A DNA stretch of 64,000 nucleotides. Origin: Nocardioides sp. REDSEA-S33_B3 (GTDB taxonomy: Bacteria > Actinomycetota > Actinomycetes > Propionibacteriales > Nocardioidaceae). A model generated the notes under the pieces. It saw nothing but the letters and a program-made list of their open reading frames with translations. It had not been told where the DNA came from and did no database searches. Numbering within the stretch: the stretch's first letter is position 1; every line of letters begins with the position of its first letter. Shown here piece by piece: positions 47,330 to 55,966 of the stretch. Both the position numbers and the translations under genes were made by a program. The stretch covers positions 1 to 64,000 of the forward strand of contig LUPK01000053.1 of NCBI GenBank assembly GCA_001627335.1, read 5' to 3'.

Positions 47330-48424
47330 GTGACGCCCATGCAGATCAGCACCACGCCCTCGAGCAGCCCCGTCAGTGACGAGCGGCTGGCCGAGATCCT
47401 CGCCAACCCCGGCTTCGGCAACCACTTCACCGACCACATGCTCACGGTCGAGTGGACCCCCGAGCAGGGCTGGCACGCCGCGCGCATCGAGCCCTACGCG
47501 CCGCTCTCGATCGATCCCGCCGCGGCGGTGCTGCACTACGCGCAGGAGACCTTCGAGGGCATGAAGGCCTACCGCCACGACGACGGCTCGGTGTGGTCCT
47601 TCCGCCCCGAGGAGAACGCCAAGCGGATGGTGCGCTCCTCCCAGCGCCTCGCGCTGCCCGAGCTCCCGGTCGAGGACTTCGTGGCCTGCGTCGACGCCCT
47701 CGTCGAGGCCGACCGCCGCTGGGTGCCCGAGGGCGGCGGCGAGAAGAGCCTCTACGTGCGGCCGTTCATGTTCGCCTCGGAGGTCTTCCTGGGCGTGCGT
47801 CCGGCCCAGCACGTCACCTTCATGGTCATCGCCAGCCCCGCCGGCGCCTACTTCAAGGGCGGGGTGAAGCCGGTGACGCTGTGGCTCACCGAGGAGTACA
47901 CCCGCGCGGGCCGCGGCGGCATGGGCGCGGCCAAGACCGGCGGCAACTACGCCTCCTCGCTGGTCGCGCAGCAGGAGGCCATCGCCCAGGGCTGCGACCA
48001 GGTGGTCTTCCTCGACGCGCAGGAGGGGGAGTACGTCGAGGAGCTCGGCGGCATGAACCTCTACTTCGTCCACCGCGACGGCCGGGTCGTCACCCCCGAG
48101 ACCGGCACCATCCTCGAGGGCATCACCCGCGCCTCGATCATCGAGCTGCTCGGCAAGATGGGCCACCAGGTCGAGGAGCGGCGCTTCTCGATCCAGGAGT
48201 GGAAGGACGGCGTCGCCTCCGGCGAGATCACCGAGATCTTCGCCTGCGGCACGGCCGCGGTCGTCACCCCGGTCGGCGAGCTGAAGTGGGACGGCGGCTC
48301 GGCCCCGGCCGCCCCGGCGGTCGAGGCCGACGACGCGCTGTGGACCCGCGTCCGCAGCCAGCTGGTCGACGTGCAGTTCGGCCGCGCCGAGGACACGTTC
48401 GGCTGGATGCACCGCATCTGCTGA
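47330..48424 (+). CDS. ilvE: Branched-chain amino acid aminotransferase
   Basis: A class-IV PLP aminotransferase of about 364 residues for the last step of Ile, Leu and Val synthesis. LHYAQETFEGMKAYRHDDGS (about residues 70), YVRPFMFASEVFLGV, the PLP lysine in GMGAAKTGGNYASSL (about 206), EELGGMNLYFV and GTAAVVTPVGEL. GTG 47330 has AGAGG 9 nt upstream; ATG 47339 is the other candidate and would lie 18 nt from it. Confidence 0.94.
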   Translation: MTPMQISTTPSSSPVSDERLAEILANPGFGNHFTDHMLTVEWTPEQGWHAARIEPYAPLSIDPAAAVLHYAQETFEGMKAYRHDDGSVWSFRPEENAKRMVRSSQRLALPELPVEDFVACVDALVEADRRWVPEGGGEKSLYVRPFMFASEVFLGVRPAQHVTFMVIASPAGAYFKGGVKPVTLWLTEEYTRAGRGGMGAAKTGGNYASSLVAQQEAIAQGCDQVVFLDAQEGEYVEELGGMNLYFVHRDGRVVTPETGTILEGITRASIIELLGKMGHQVEERRFSIQEWKDGVASGEITEIFACGTAAVVTPVGELKWDGGSAPAAPAVEADDALWTRVRSQLVDVQFGRAEDTFGWMHRIC

Positions 48425-48546
48425 CCACGGCGCCGACACGGTGACCTCGGTGACGGATCGGCCACGGACTCGTTGTTGAATACGCAGGGGCGCGCACCGC
48501 GGCGTACCCCGTCCTCGACCGCCCGCGACGCCCAGGGAGCACCGAC

Positions 48547-49890
48547 GTGTGGACACGACGTGGCCTGCTGACCACGGGCGGGGTGGCAGCGCTCCTCGGC
48601 GCGACGGGCACGGCCCTGTCCGGGGCCGTCGACGTGTCCGGGCCGCCGGACTTCACCTTCGTCTCCATGCCGGACTTCCTCAACGCCGACGTGGCCGACC
48701 TGTCGGGGCTGCCGACCTGGGACGGTGGGATGAACTCCCACAACCAGTGGTGGCAGCTCGCGATCGACTCCTGCCTGTGGGCGGTCGGCTCGCACAACCC
48801 CGACGCGGTCTTCGTCGCCGGTGACCAGGTCGAGGGCCGATGGAACATCGACACCGACGACCGCCGGATCTTCGGCCAGGTCAGCCAGGGCACCGACGAG
48901 GTCAGCCTGGCGATGTGCCGCAGTGCGATCACGAAGGCCGGAGAGGTCTACTACGGCGAGTACAAGCGCTTCTTCGCCGAGCGCGGCCTGCCGCTCTACC
49001 CCGCTCTCGGCGACCACGAGATCCTCGACGACCGCAGCGGACGCAGGAACGACCGGTGGTCGCCCAAGGGCACGCACAAGGGCCGCCCCGACAACCGCTA
49101 CTACCTCGTCGACCACGCCAAGTCGGTGTGGGCCGACCACTTCACCCGCACCCCCGATGGTGCGCCGGTGCACCGCAAGCGCCCCAAGGGCAGCCAGCAC
49201 GAGTTCACCGCCTACGCCGAGTCCTTCGGTGACGTCTTCACCCTGATCACCGTCGACGTCTTCCACCGCCACGAGCGCGGCGTGCGGCTCGGCGTCTTCG
49301 ACGACCAGCTGCGGTGGATGAAGAAGCAGATCCGCAAGGCCAAGAAGAAGGGCCACGTGGTGGCCGTCCAGGGCCACATCCCCGCGCTCGGGCCCTACCG
49401 CGTCTTCGCCTCGGGCAACCTGCACATGCCCGAGGCCGAGAAGTCCCCCTTCTGGCGCGCCATGAAGCGCACCGGTGCCGACTTCTACCTCTGCGGGGAG
49501 GTCCACGACGCCACGGCCATCCAGCAGGGGTCGCGGCAGCCCGTGCAGGTAAGCCACGGCTGCACCTACCGCTACGGCTTCGCCTACCTGGTCGGCAAGG
49601 TCTGGGACGGCGGCCGCGTGACCCTGGAGTACTACGAGCTCCCGCAGGTCTCGCAGAGCGAGGAGCTCGGCATCTGGGCCACCGACCACGCCAAGCTCGC
49701 CCCGAACCGGATCAGCTACACGATGCCGCAGCTGCGCGGTCAGCTGGAGTGGAACAAGGGCGTGGTGCTCAGCCGCACCGAGAAGCTCGGCGTCTACGAC
49801 CCCGACGACGACCCCTACGCCTACGAGAAGCCGCCGTACGGCCTGCTCGGCAAGGCGCGCAAGGCGCCCCGCCCCGGTCCCTCCTCCTGA
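48547..49890 (+). CDS. Tat-exported calcineurin-like metallophosphoesterase
   Basis: A 447-residue protein. The N terminus MWTRRGLLTTGGVAALLGAT is a twin-arginine signal, so it is exported folded. Metal-binding motifs of the metallophosphoesterase fold are present but modified: VFVAGDQVEG (GD, about residue 94), LYPALGDHEIL (GNHE-like, about 158), VAVQGHIPALG (GH, about 276) and LCGEVHDA (GHxH-like, about 319). It is not clearly a nuclease, nucleotidase or phospholipase. GTG 48547 follows AGGGAG. Confidence 0.8.
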   Translation: MWTRRGLLTTGGVAALLGATGTALSGAVDVSGPPDFTFVSMPDFLNADVADLSGLPTWDGGMNSHNQWWQLAIDSCLWAVGSHNPDAVFVAGDQVEGRWNIDTDDRRIFGQVSQGTDEVSLAMCRSAITKAGEVYYGEYKRFFAERGLPLYPALGDHEILDDRSGRRNDRWSPKGTHKGRPDNRYYLVDHAKSVWADHFTRTPDGAPVHRKRPKGSQHEFTAYAESFGDVFTLITVDVFHRHERGVRLGVFDDQLRWMKKQIRKAKKKGHVVAVQGHIPALGPYRVFASGNLHMPEAEKSPFWRAMKRTGADFYLCGEVHDATAIQQGSRQPVQVSHGCTYRYGFAYLVGKVWDGGRVTLEYYELPQVSQSEELGIWATDHAKLAPNRISYTMPQLRGQLEWNKGVVLSRTEKLGVYDPDDDPYAYEKPPYGLLGKARKAPRPGPSS

Positions 49891-49898
49891 CCCTCGCC

Positions 49899-49965
49899 GG
49901 TCGAGGTGCCCCCGCTGGTCGAGGTGCGAGGGCGGCCACGCCCGAGCCTCGAGACCCGGTGACCC
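49899..49965. repeat. Family D palindromic repeat
   Basis: GGTCGAGGTGC occurs twice (near 49899 and 49916) and GAGCCTCGAGACCCGG closes the element. It lies 9 bp after the phosphoesterase stop and before the kinase promoter. Confidence 0.6.
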
Positions 49966-50008
49966 GACCGCCGACAGCGACCTGCGCTGATCGGCCACCT
50001 GCGGCTCG

Positions 50009-50014
50009 TATCCT
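50009..50014 (+). promoter_or_regulatory. -10-like hexamer of the kinase gene
   Basis: TATCCT ends 6 nt before the GTG at 50021, again suggesting a leaderless transcript. Confidence 0.45.
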
Positions 50015-50020
50015 CGCCGG

Positions 50021-51649
50021 GTGACCACCCGCCCGCGTGAGGAGCCCGACGTGCTCGTCGGCGGCTACCGCCTGCTCGCCAAGATCGGCGAGGGCGGCAT
50101 GGGCGTGGTGCACCTGGCGCGCCGCGGCGACGGCGAGCGGGTGGCGCTGAAGGTGCTGCGCCCGCACGTCGTGGGCGACGAGGACGGCCGGGCCCGGCTG
50201 GAGCGTGAGGTCGACTCCCTCTCGAGGGTGCACAGCCGCTGGGTCGCCGAGATCGTCGACGCCGACCCCTGGGCGGCGGTCCCGTGGATCGCGACGCGCT
50301 ACGTCCCCGGCCTGTCACTGCACGACCACGTGCTGGAGGAGGGGCCGGTGCGCGGCGCCGACCTGCTGTGGTTCGCCGGCTGCCTGGCCGAGGGGCTCGA
50401 TGCCGTGCACGCCGTGGGGGTGCTGCACCGCGACGTGAAGCCCTCCAACGTGCTGATGGAGGGCCGCACCCCGATCCTCATCGACTTCGGGCTGGCCAAG
50501 CTGGCCGACGACCCGCGGATGACCCAGGCGGGGTGGCTGATCGGCACGCCGGGCTACCTCGCGCCGGAGATCCTGCACGGCGACGACGCGACCGAGGCCT
50601 CCGACGTCCACGCCTGGGCGGCCACCGTCGCCTACGCCGGCACCGGCCGAGCGCCGTTCGGGCGGGGCCCGTCGGCGGCGGTGATGGACCGGGTGCGCCG
50701 CGGGGAGCACGACCTCTCCGGCCTGACCGGTGACCTCGCGCGGGTCGTGGCCGCCGCGCTCGATCCCGAGCCGGAGAACCGACCCGAGCTGTGGGAGGTG
50801 CTGGACTGGCTGCGTCCGCAGACGACGAGGGTGCGCCGGGTCGTCCCGCCCCCGCCGGTGCCCCTCGAACGACACGAGCGGTCCGAGCCGGACGAGACGC
50901 ACCCGTGGCAGCCGGCTGCGACGCCGTACGACGTGACCGCGGTGGCCGGCGCGGAGGACCCGACCGACAGGTGGGAGGGGGAGCGACCCCACGAGCCCGT
51001 CGACGGCACCCGGGTGCTGCCGTGGGACGACGACCACGACTGGGCACACGCCGAGCCGGAGCCACGCGCGCCGCTGCTCGAGCGGGCCCGCCGCGCGCTG
51101 CTGCTCTCCGTGACCGGTGCGGCGGCCACGGCTGCGGTGGTGGCCGCCCCGCTGCTCACGGTCACCGCGCTGATGCTGGTCGTCTGGCTGCTCCGCAGCG
51201 GCTCGATCGCCGCCAGCACGGTGGGGGCTCGACGTCAGGAGCGCGGTCGCCGCTGGTGGGACGGCCCGCGGCTGCTGCTCGGTGCCCCGTTCGACCTCCT
51301 CCGCTCGATCCCCTCGACGCTGGTGCTGCAGCTGTGGTCCCTCGGGCTCGCGCTGGCCGCGGGGCTGCTCTGCTACGCCGTCGCCCTCGATGTCCCCTCG
51401 ACGCTGGGGGTGACCGGCGCGGTGCTGGTCGGCTCGCTGTGGTGGGGCCCGGGCGGCAGCCGGGTGCGCTCACCGGTCGGCCGGGTGGTCCGGCCGCTGT
51501 CGAGCACGCTCGGGGTGTGGGCGCTCTCGATGGCGCTCGTGACGGTCATGGTCGCGGGAGCGGCGTACCTCGCCCTCGACGGCGTGGACTGGGCGCCGCT
51601 GGACGCCCAGCCGTTCGGGGACGTGTCGATCCCCGTCCTGCAGCGCTGA
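50021..51649 (+). CDS. Membrane-anchored Ser/Thr protein kinase (Hanks type)
   Basis: A 542-residue kinase. Gly loop IGEGGMGVVHLA (about residues 21-32), catalytic Lys in VALKVL, HRD loop LHRDVKPSNVLM (about 136-147), DFG in LIDFGLAKL and GTPGYLAPEI. The kinase domain ends near 265. A Pro/Glu/Asp-rich spacer follows (about 270-350), then three or four hydrophobic segments (for example AAPLLTVTALMLVVWLL). There is no extracellular PASTA-like sensor. It ends 50 bp before the cimA leader. Targets unknown. Confidence 0.9.
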   Translation: MTTRPREEPDVLVGGYRLLAKIGEGGMGVVHLARRGDGERVALKVLRPHVVGDEDGRARLEREVDSLSRVHSRWVAEIVDADPWAAVPWIATRYVPGLSLHDHVLEEGPVRGADLLWFAGCLAEGLDAVHAVGVLHRDVKPSNVLMEGRTPILIDFGLAKLADDPRMTQAGWLIGTPGYLAPEILHGDDATEASDVHAWAATVAYAGTGRAPFGRGPSAAVMDRVRRGEHDLSGLTGDLARVVAAALDPEPENRPELWEVLDWLRPQTTRVRRVVPPPPVPLERHERSEPDETHPWQPAATPYDVTAVAGAEDPTDRWEGERPHEPVDGTRVLPWDDDHDWAHAEPEPRAPLLERARRALLLSVTGAAATAAVVAAPLLTVTALMLVVWLLRSGSIAASTVGARRQERGRRWWDGPRLLLGAPFDLLRSIPSTLVLQLWSLGLALAAGLLCYAVALDVPSTLGVTGAVLVGSLWWGPGGSRVRSPVGRVVRPLSSTLGVWALSMALVTVMVAGAAYLALDGVDWAPLDAQPFGDVSIPVLQR

Positions 51650-51687
51650 GCGCTCGACGGCCGGGCCGGATGCTGGGACATCCGTCC

Positions 51688-51693
51688 TACGAT
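51688..51693 (+). promoter_or_regulatory. -10-like hexamer of the cimA leader
   Basis: TACGAT ends 6 nt before the leader GTG at 51700, so the leader peptide would be leaderless. Confidence 0.45.
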
Positions 51694-51699
51694 GAGGGC

Positions 51700-51750
51700 G
51701 TGCGTGGTTCACTGGGTGACGTGCAGCACCACCGCATCATCATTCGTTAG
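51700..51750 (+). CDS. cimA attenuator leader peptide with three consecutive isoleucines
   Basis: A 16-codon ORF reading MRGSLGDVQHHRIIIR, with ATC ATC ATT just before the last codon. Its stop (51748-51750) abuts the first of two hairpins, and the second is a classic terminator. Isoleucine is the end product of the citramalate route, so ribosome stalling at the Ile run when Ile-tRNA is low would be the control signal. Strong by position and codon content; not tested. Confidence 0.8.
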   Translation: MRGSLGDVQHHRIIIR

Positions 51751-51801
51751 CGCGACGAGCACCGCTCGTCGCGCCACCTCTCGTCCGCGAGAGGTTTTTT
51801 T
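51750..51801 (+). terminator. cimA attenuator: paired hairpins ending in a T-run
   Basis: Hairpin 1 is GCGCGACGAGC/GCTCGTCGCGC (51750-51774), a perfect 11-bp stem. Hairpin 2 is CCTCTCG/CGAGAGG (51777-51794) followed by seven T. A ribosome stalled on the Ile codons would cover the left arm of hairpin 1 and change the folding ahead of the terminator. Confidence 0.85.
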
Positions 51802-51840
51802 GTGCCTGCACACCAGCACAGCCCCGGAGGAGAAGCCCTG

Positions 51841-53439
51841 ATGGACCTGCACGGCGCGTTCCACGTCTACGACACGACCCTGCGCGACGGCGCGCAGCAG
51901 GAGGGGCTCAACCTCTCCGTCGCCGACAAGCTGAACATCGCGCGCCAGCTCGACGGTCTCGGGGTGGGCTACATCGAGGGCGGCTGGCCGGGGGCCAACC
52001 CGAAGGACACCGAGTTCTTCCGTCGGGCGGTGTCCGAGCTGGACCTGCAGCACGCGAAGCTCGCCGCGTTCGGTGCCACCCGTCGCGCCGGGGTCGCCGC
52101 GGCCGACGACCCGCTGGTGGCGGCGCTGCGCGACAGCGGTGCCTCGGTGGTCACGCTGGTGGCCAAGTCGCACGACCGCCACGTCGAGCTGGCCCTGCGC
52201 ACCACGCTGGAGGAGAACCTCGCGATGGTGCGCGACACCGTCTCCCACCTCGTCGCCGAGGGGCAGACGGTCTTCCTCGACGCCGAGCACTTCTTCGACG
52301 GCTACCGCGCGAACCAGGCCTACGCGCTGGAGGTGCTGCGGACGGCGTACGAGGCCGGCGCCGAGGTCGCGGCGCTGTGCGACACCAACGGCGGGATGTT
52401 GCCGAGCTGGGTCGGCGACGTGGTCGGCGACGTGGTGTCCAGCACCGGCGGCCGCGTCGGCATCCACTGCCACAACGACACCGGCTGCGCAGTGGCCAAC
52501 AGCCTCGCCGCCGTCGACGCGGGCGCCACCCACGTCCAGGGCACGATCAACGGGTACGGCGAGCGCACGGGCAACGCCGACCTCATCTCGGTCGTGGCCA
52601 ACCTCGAGCTCAAGCTGGACCGTCAGGTGCTGCCGCAGGGGCTGCTCGCGGAGGCCACCCGGATCGCGCACGCGGTCGCCGAGGTCACCAACGTGCCGCC
52701 CGCGTCGCGTCAGCCGTACGTCGGCACGTCGGCGTTCGCGCACAAGGCGGGTCTGCACGCCAGCGCCATCAAGGTTGACCCGGACCTCTACCAGCACATG
52801 GACCCCGCGGGCGTCGGCAACGACATGAGGCTGCTGGTCTCCGACATGGCCGGTCGCGCGTCGATCGAGCTGAAGGGCCGTGAGCTCGGCTTCGACCTGT
52901 CCGGTGACCGTGACCTCGTCACCCGGATCACCGAGCGGGTCAAGGTGCTGGAGTCGCGCGGCTACACCTTCGAGGCCGCCGACGCCTCCTTCGAGCTGTT
53001 GCTGGTCGAGGAGGTCGAGGGCCACCGCCCGTCGTACGTCGACGTCGAGTCGTGGCGGGTGATCACCGAGACCCAGACCGGTCCGGGCACCGAGGCCATC
53101 TCCGAGGCGACCGTGAAGCTCACCGCTGCCGGGGTCCGCTACGTCGTCACCGGTGAGGGCAACGGCCCGGTCAACGCGCTCGACCAGGCGCTGCGCCAGG
53201 CCATCGGGCAGGCCTACCCGGAGGTCGCCAAGCTCGAGCTGATCGACTACAAGGTGCGCATCCTCGACCAGGGCCACGGCACCGACGCGATCACCCGGGT
53301 GCTGATCGAGACCTCCGACGGCAGCTCCTCGTGGTGGACCGTCGGTGTCGGGCACAACGTCGTCGAGGCGTCCTGGGAGGCGCTGCTCGACGCCGTCACG
53401 TTCGGGCTGCGGCGCGCAGAGCAGACGACGGGCCGCTGA
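51841..53439 (+). CDS. cimA: Citramalate synthase
   Basis: A 532-residue member of the isopropylmalate-synthase family: [18 protein letters not shown] (metal/active site, residues 8-25), [13 protein letters not shown] (distinctive of citramalate synthase), [26 protein letters not shown], and a C-terminal regulatory domain from about 400. It condenses pyruvate with acetyl-CoA to citramalate, giving 2-oxobutyrate for isoleucine without threonine. ATG 51841 has GGAGGAGAAG 7 nt upstream. The Ile-rich leader upstream supports the isoleucine assignment over leuA. Confidence 0.93.
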   Translation: MDLHGAFHVYDTTLRDGAQQEGLNLSVADKLNIARQLDGLGVGYIEGGWPGANPKDTEFFRRAVSELDLQHAKLAAFGATRRAGVAAADDPLVAALRDSGASVVTLVAKSHDRHVELALRTTLEENLAMVRDTVSHLVAEGQTVFLDAEHFFDGYRANQAYALEVLRTAYEAGAEVAALCDTNGGMLPSWVGDVVGDVVSSTGGRVGIHCHNDTGCAVANSLAAVDAGATHVQGTINGYGERTGNADLISVVANLELKLDRQVLPQGLLAEATRIAHAVAEVTNVPPASRQPYVGTSAFAHKAGLHASAIKVDPDLYQHMDPAGVGNDMRLLVSDMAGRASIELKGRELGFDLSGDRDLVTRITERVKVLESRGYTFEAADASFELLLVEEVEGHRPSYVDVESWRVITETQTGPGTEAISEATVKLTAAGVRYVVTGEGNGPVNALDQALRQAIGQAYPEVAKLELIDYKVRILDQGHGTDAITRVLIETSDGSSSWWTVGVGHNVVEASWEALLDAVTFGLRRAEQTTGR

Positions 53440-53443
53440 CGGG

Positions 53444-53498
53444 GGAGCGGTGAGTCCTGAACCGGTCGCTGGGTCGGTTCGGTTGGTGGCTCACCGCC
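53444..53498. repeat. Family C 55-bp palindromic repeat, copy 1
   Basis: Outer arms GAGCGGTGAG / CTCACCGC and inner arms AACCG / CGGTT. Five copies occur in the window (here, 53516, 53589, 57829, 57898). Confidence 0.8.
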
Positions 53499-53515
53499 GG
53501 GAGAGGGCCGCGGGT

Positions 53516-53571
53516 GGGAGCGGTGAGCCTTGAACCGTTCTCGAGGACGTTTCGGGTGACATCTCACCGCC
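53516..53571. repeat. Family C palindromic repeat, copy 2
   Basis: GGGAGCGGTGAGCCTTGAAC ... ATCTCACCGCCC, the same layout as copy 1, with a less regular inner right arm. Confidence 0.8.
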
Positions 53572-53588
53572 CGCGGCGGCTCTTCGTT

Positions 53589-53645
53589 GGGAGCGGTGAG
53601 TCTTGAACCGTCCGGCAAGTCGGATCGGTTGATGGTGCACCTCCC
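53589..53645. repeat. Family C palindromic repeat, copy 3
   Basis: GGGAGCGGTGAGTCTTGAAC ... GGATCGGTTGATGG; the right outer arm is eroded (GCACCTCCCC). Copies 1-3 fill most of the 233-bp gap between cimA and the next gene. Confidence 0.75.
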
Positions 53646-53672
53646 CGGCGAGCGGGTCAGACCGGACGGCGT

Positions 53673-54512
53673 GTGAGGATCGGGGGCGTGGCTCGGGTCC
53701 GGTACGTCCTCGTCTACCCCTACTCCGGGTTCCGGGACCGGCTCTGGGATGCGGAGCAGCACCCGGACGGCCGCGGTCGGGACCCTGACGTCGATGCGGT
53801 GGCGAGAACCTCCAGGCGAGTCTGTGAGGCCTACTCCCGCGGACTCGTCGAGCTGGGCCTGGAGGGCAACCACGGCGAGGTGCGGGTCTTCGTCCATCGT
53901 TCTCACCGTGATGACGAGGTCGTGCCGGTCAGCACCTATCTGAAGTGGACCGAGGGTTTCGAGATGGCCCACGTCGGTGTCCCGGTGGGAGCAGGCGCCT
54001 GGTCGGAGCAGCGGCGAGCTCGGATGCTGCTCGAGGCGTTCCATGCGGTGATGACCCGCTTCGGGCACGCGCGGGGCTGGCCCCTCGCCGGGCTCGAGCG
54101 GTTGCACGACGACTACCTCGACACCGGACTGGACCTCGCCTGGCGAAGCGCCTGGAAGAGCAGCCCCGACAGGCGAACGGAGGCCTGTCTCGATGCGTGG
54201 CTGCACGACGACGGGTTCAGCAGGGTGCGCATCCTGCTCCGCGACCGGACGTCCGGTGAGATCGCCGGGTCCTCCGAGGTGGTCGAGGGGCCGGTGGCGG
54301 AGGTGGCGCTCAAGCGAGAGTCGAAGACGCTGCGCTGGCGCGACCGCGACACGGTCGAGCTGTCGCTCTCCACGTTTCTCGGCAATCGCACCCCAGTCCC
54401 CCTGGTGGCGTCAGTGCCGAGTCTCCACCAGGTCACTCCCTGGCCCGAGCGAGCACCGGTGCGCACGGAGCCCGCCCCTGAGTTCTCGGTCGACCCAGCG
54501 TGGTCCGAATGA
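53673..54512 (+). CDS. Uncharacterised 279-residue protein
   Basis: I do not recognise this protein. It begins MRIGGVARVRYVLVYPYSGF and later has FEMAHVGVPVGAGAWSEQRR, WPLAGLERLHDDYLDTGLDL and SPDRRTEACLDAWLHDDGFS. It is charged and Trp-rich with no membrane segment or signal peptide. Wobble use looks slightly less GC-rich than that of neighbours. It is bounded by family C repeats on the left and a long inverted repeat on the right, so it may have arrived by transfer. GTG 53673 or GTG 53688 may be the start. Confidence 0.6.
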   Translation: MRIGGVARVRYVLVYPYSGFRDRLWDAEQHPDGRGRDPDVDAVARTSRRVCEAYSRGLVELGLEGNHGEVRVFVHRSHRDDEVVPVSTYLKWTEGFEMAHVGVPVGAGAWSEQRRARMLLEAFHAVMTRFGHARGWPLAGLERLHDDYLDTGLDLAWRSAWKSSPDRRTEACLDAWLHDDGFSRVRILLRDRTSGEIAGSSEVVEGPVAEVALKRESKTLRWRDRDTVELSLSTFLGNRTPVPLVASVPSLHQVTPWPERAPVRTEPAPEFSVDPAWSE

Positions 54513-54531
54513 TCCGGGTGCCACAGCGGGT

Positions 54532-54622
54532 CTCGTAGACGGACAGGCAGAAGTACCCCACAGATCCCGGCCTCAGGCGTGAGTGTTCAGGGGGCAGAGA
54601 CTTCTGCTTGTCCTCCTACGAG
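54532..54622. repeat. Long inverted repeat, 23-bp arms
   Basis: CTCGTAGACGGACAGGCAGA (54532 onward) is the near-complement of the sequence ending CTTGTCCTCCTACGAG at 54622, with a 45-bp spacer. It lies between convergent genes. It could be a terminator or the paired ends of a vanished element. Confidence 0.65.
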
Positions 54623-54633
54623 GCCGGATCCGC

Positions 54634-55239
54634 TTACCGGCCGGTGATCCGGCGGGCGAGGTCCTCCCAGCCGGCCATCAGCCGCTCGACGGGGAACCCG
54701 CCCAGCGACATCTGCTGCTCGAGGATCGGGATCTCCAGGGGCGCCAGCAGCGCCGTCGCGAGCACCGGCAGGTCGCCGTCGACTCCGAGCTGCCCCAGCA
54801 GGTGCTGCACGTGCATGGCGGTGAACGAGTAGGCCCCGACCGCCCGTGAGCCGGTCGCGCCGGCCGCGCGGATCAGGTCGGCGTGGACCAGGGTGGTCTC
54901 GAGCCTGGAGCGTCCGAAGGCGATGAGCCGCTCCCACGGGTCGGCGCCCGGGCCCAGCGGGGGAGGGCCGGAGATGACCGAGGCCTGCCAGGCGGACTCG
55001 GAGAAGTCGAGCACCGCAGCCATCAGGCCCTCGCGGGACTCGAAGCGCCGGAAGACGGTCCCCTTGCCGACGCCGGCTGCCGCTGCGACCGCCTCCATCG
55101 TCACGCAGCCCACGCCGCGCTCCTCGACCAGCCGGCGCGCAGCGCACAGCAGCGCCTCGCGGTTGCGGGCCGCGTCGGCACGCTCGACCGGCGGCTGGTC
55201 GGCCACCGGGAGCAGGAGCGGCTCGGGCATGCCGGTCAC
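54634..55239 (-). CDS. TetR-family regulator of the divergent FMN reductase
   Basis: A 201-residue repressor (ATG 55230 may be the real start). HTH region EALLCAARRLVEERGVGCVT then AAAAGVGKGTVFRRFESREG (about residues 45-70). The effector domain is not diagnostic. It is divergent from an NADPH-dependent FMN reductase with a palindrome in the shared 97-bp gap, the usual layout for a local repressor. Confidence 0.88.
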   Translation of the reverse strand: MTGMPEPLLLPVADQPPVERADAARNREALLCAARRLVEERGVGCVTMEAVAAAAGVGKGTVFRRFESREGLMAAVLDFSESAWQASVISGPPPLGPGADPWERLIAFGRSRLETTLVHADLIRAAGATGSRAVGAYSFTAMHVQHLLGQLGVDGDLPVLATALLAPLEIPILEQQMSLGGFPVERLMAGWEDLARRITGR

Positions 55240-55275
55240 CCTAGTGAAGTCGGGCGGCGAGGTCGGACGGAATAG

Positions 55276-55295
55276 AAGCGGACCGTGGTCCGTTT
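55276..55295. promoter_or_regulatory. Probable TetR operator
   Basis: CGGACC-GT-GGTCCG (55279-55292), extended by AAG/TTT on the flanks, lies between the divergent TetR and reductase starts. Confidence 0.55.
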
Positions 55296-55336
55296 AGGCC
55301 CCGATCGTCCGTCGACCCCCTCAAGAGGAGCTCACC

Positions 55337-55882
55337 ATGACCACTCGTGTCGCCGTCCTCGTCGGCAGCCTGCGCGCCGACTCCGTCAACCGCCGTCTCG
55401 CCGAGATGCTGCGCGACCAGGCCCCTGAAGGCGTCGAGCTGCAGCTCGTCGACGGGCTCGGCGACCTGCCGTTCTACAACGAGGAGATCGACACCGACGA
55501 TGCCGCCTCCGCCGTGCTGGCGCTGCGTGGGGCCGTCGCGTCCTCCGACCGGGTCCTCGCCGTCACCCCGGAGTACAACGGCACCATGCCGGCCGTCCTC
55601 AACAACGCGCTGGACTGGCTCTCGCGCCCATACGGCGCCGGCGCCATCGTCGGGAAGCCGTTCGGCGTCATCGGCACCACCCCCACGCCGTACGGCGGCA
55701 AGTGGGCCCACGCGGACGCCGCTCGCTCCGCGGGCATCGCGGGCGCCCGCGTCGTGGAGTCGGTCGTCGTCTCCCAGCCGGGAGTCGGTGTCGACGTGCT
55801 GACCGACCCCGAGGTCCGCGCCCGGCTGCTCGACGCCCTGCGCCTGCTGGTCGAGGCCGAGGAGGCCCCGGTCGCCGCCTGA
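55337..55882 (+). CDS. NADPH-dependent FMN reductase / quinone reductase
   Basis: A 181-residue flavodoxin-like protein. The N-terminal VLVGSLRADSVNRRLAEML binds the FMN phosphate, and TPEYNGTMPAVLNNALDWLS (about residues 77-96) is the family signature. Such enzymes reduce FMN, quinones, azo dyes or metals with NADPH. Induction by an electrophile through the adjacent TetR protein is plausible. AAGAGGAG lies 8 nt upstream of ATG 55337. Confidence 0.92.
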   Translation: MTTRVAVLVGSLRADSVNRRLAEMLRDQAPEGVELQLVDGLGDLPFYNEEIDTDDAASAVLALRGAVASSDRVLAVTPEYNGTMPAVLNNALDWLSRPYGAGAIVGKPFGVIGTTPTPYGGKWAHADAARSAGIAGARVVESVVVSQPGVGVDVLTDPEVRARLLDALRLLVEAEEAPVAA

Positions 55883-55898
55883 CCGACCGTCGCTCTCC

Positions 55899-55940
55899 GC
55901 CGAGCCGGCGCAACCTTCCGGAAGGATGCGCCGGCTCGGC
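55899..55940. repeat. Palindromic repeat, family A (long form)
   Basis: GCCGAGCCGGCGC / GCGCCGGCTCGGC arms around AACCTTCCGGAAGGAT, the best match to the family consensus in the window. It lies 16 bp after the reductase stop. Confidence 0.88.
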
Positions 55941-55966
55941 GCGGGAATCGGCCCTACATTGGCAGC

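Noticed and set aside
51692..51840. Alternative leader frame from ATG 51692 upstream of cimA
   Set aside because: That frame has no isoleucine run and no relation to the hairpins. The GTG 51700 frame places Ile codons and its stop exactly against hairpin 1.
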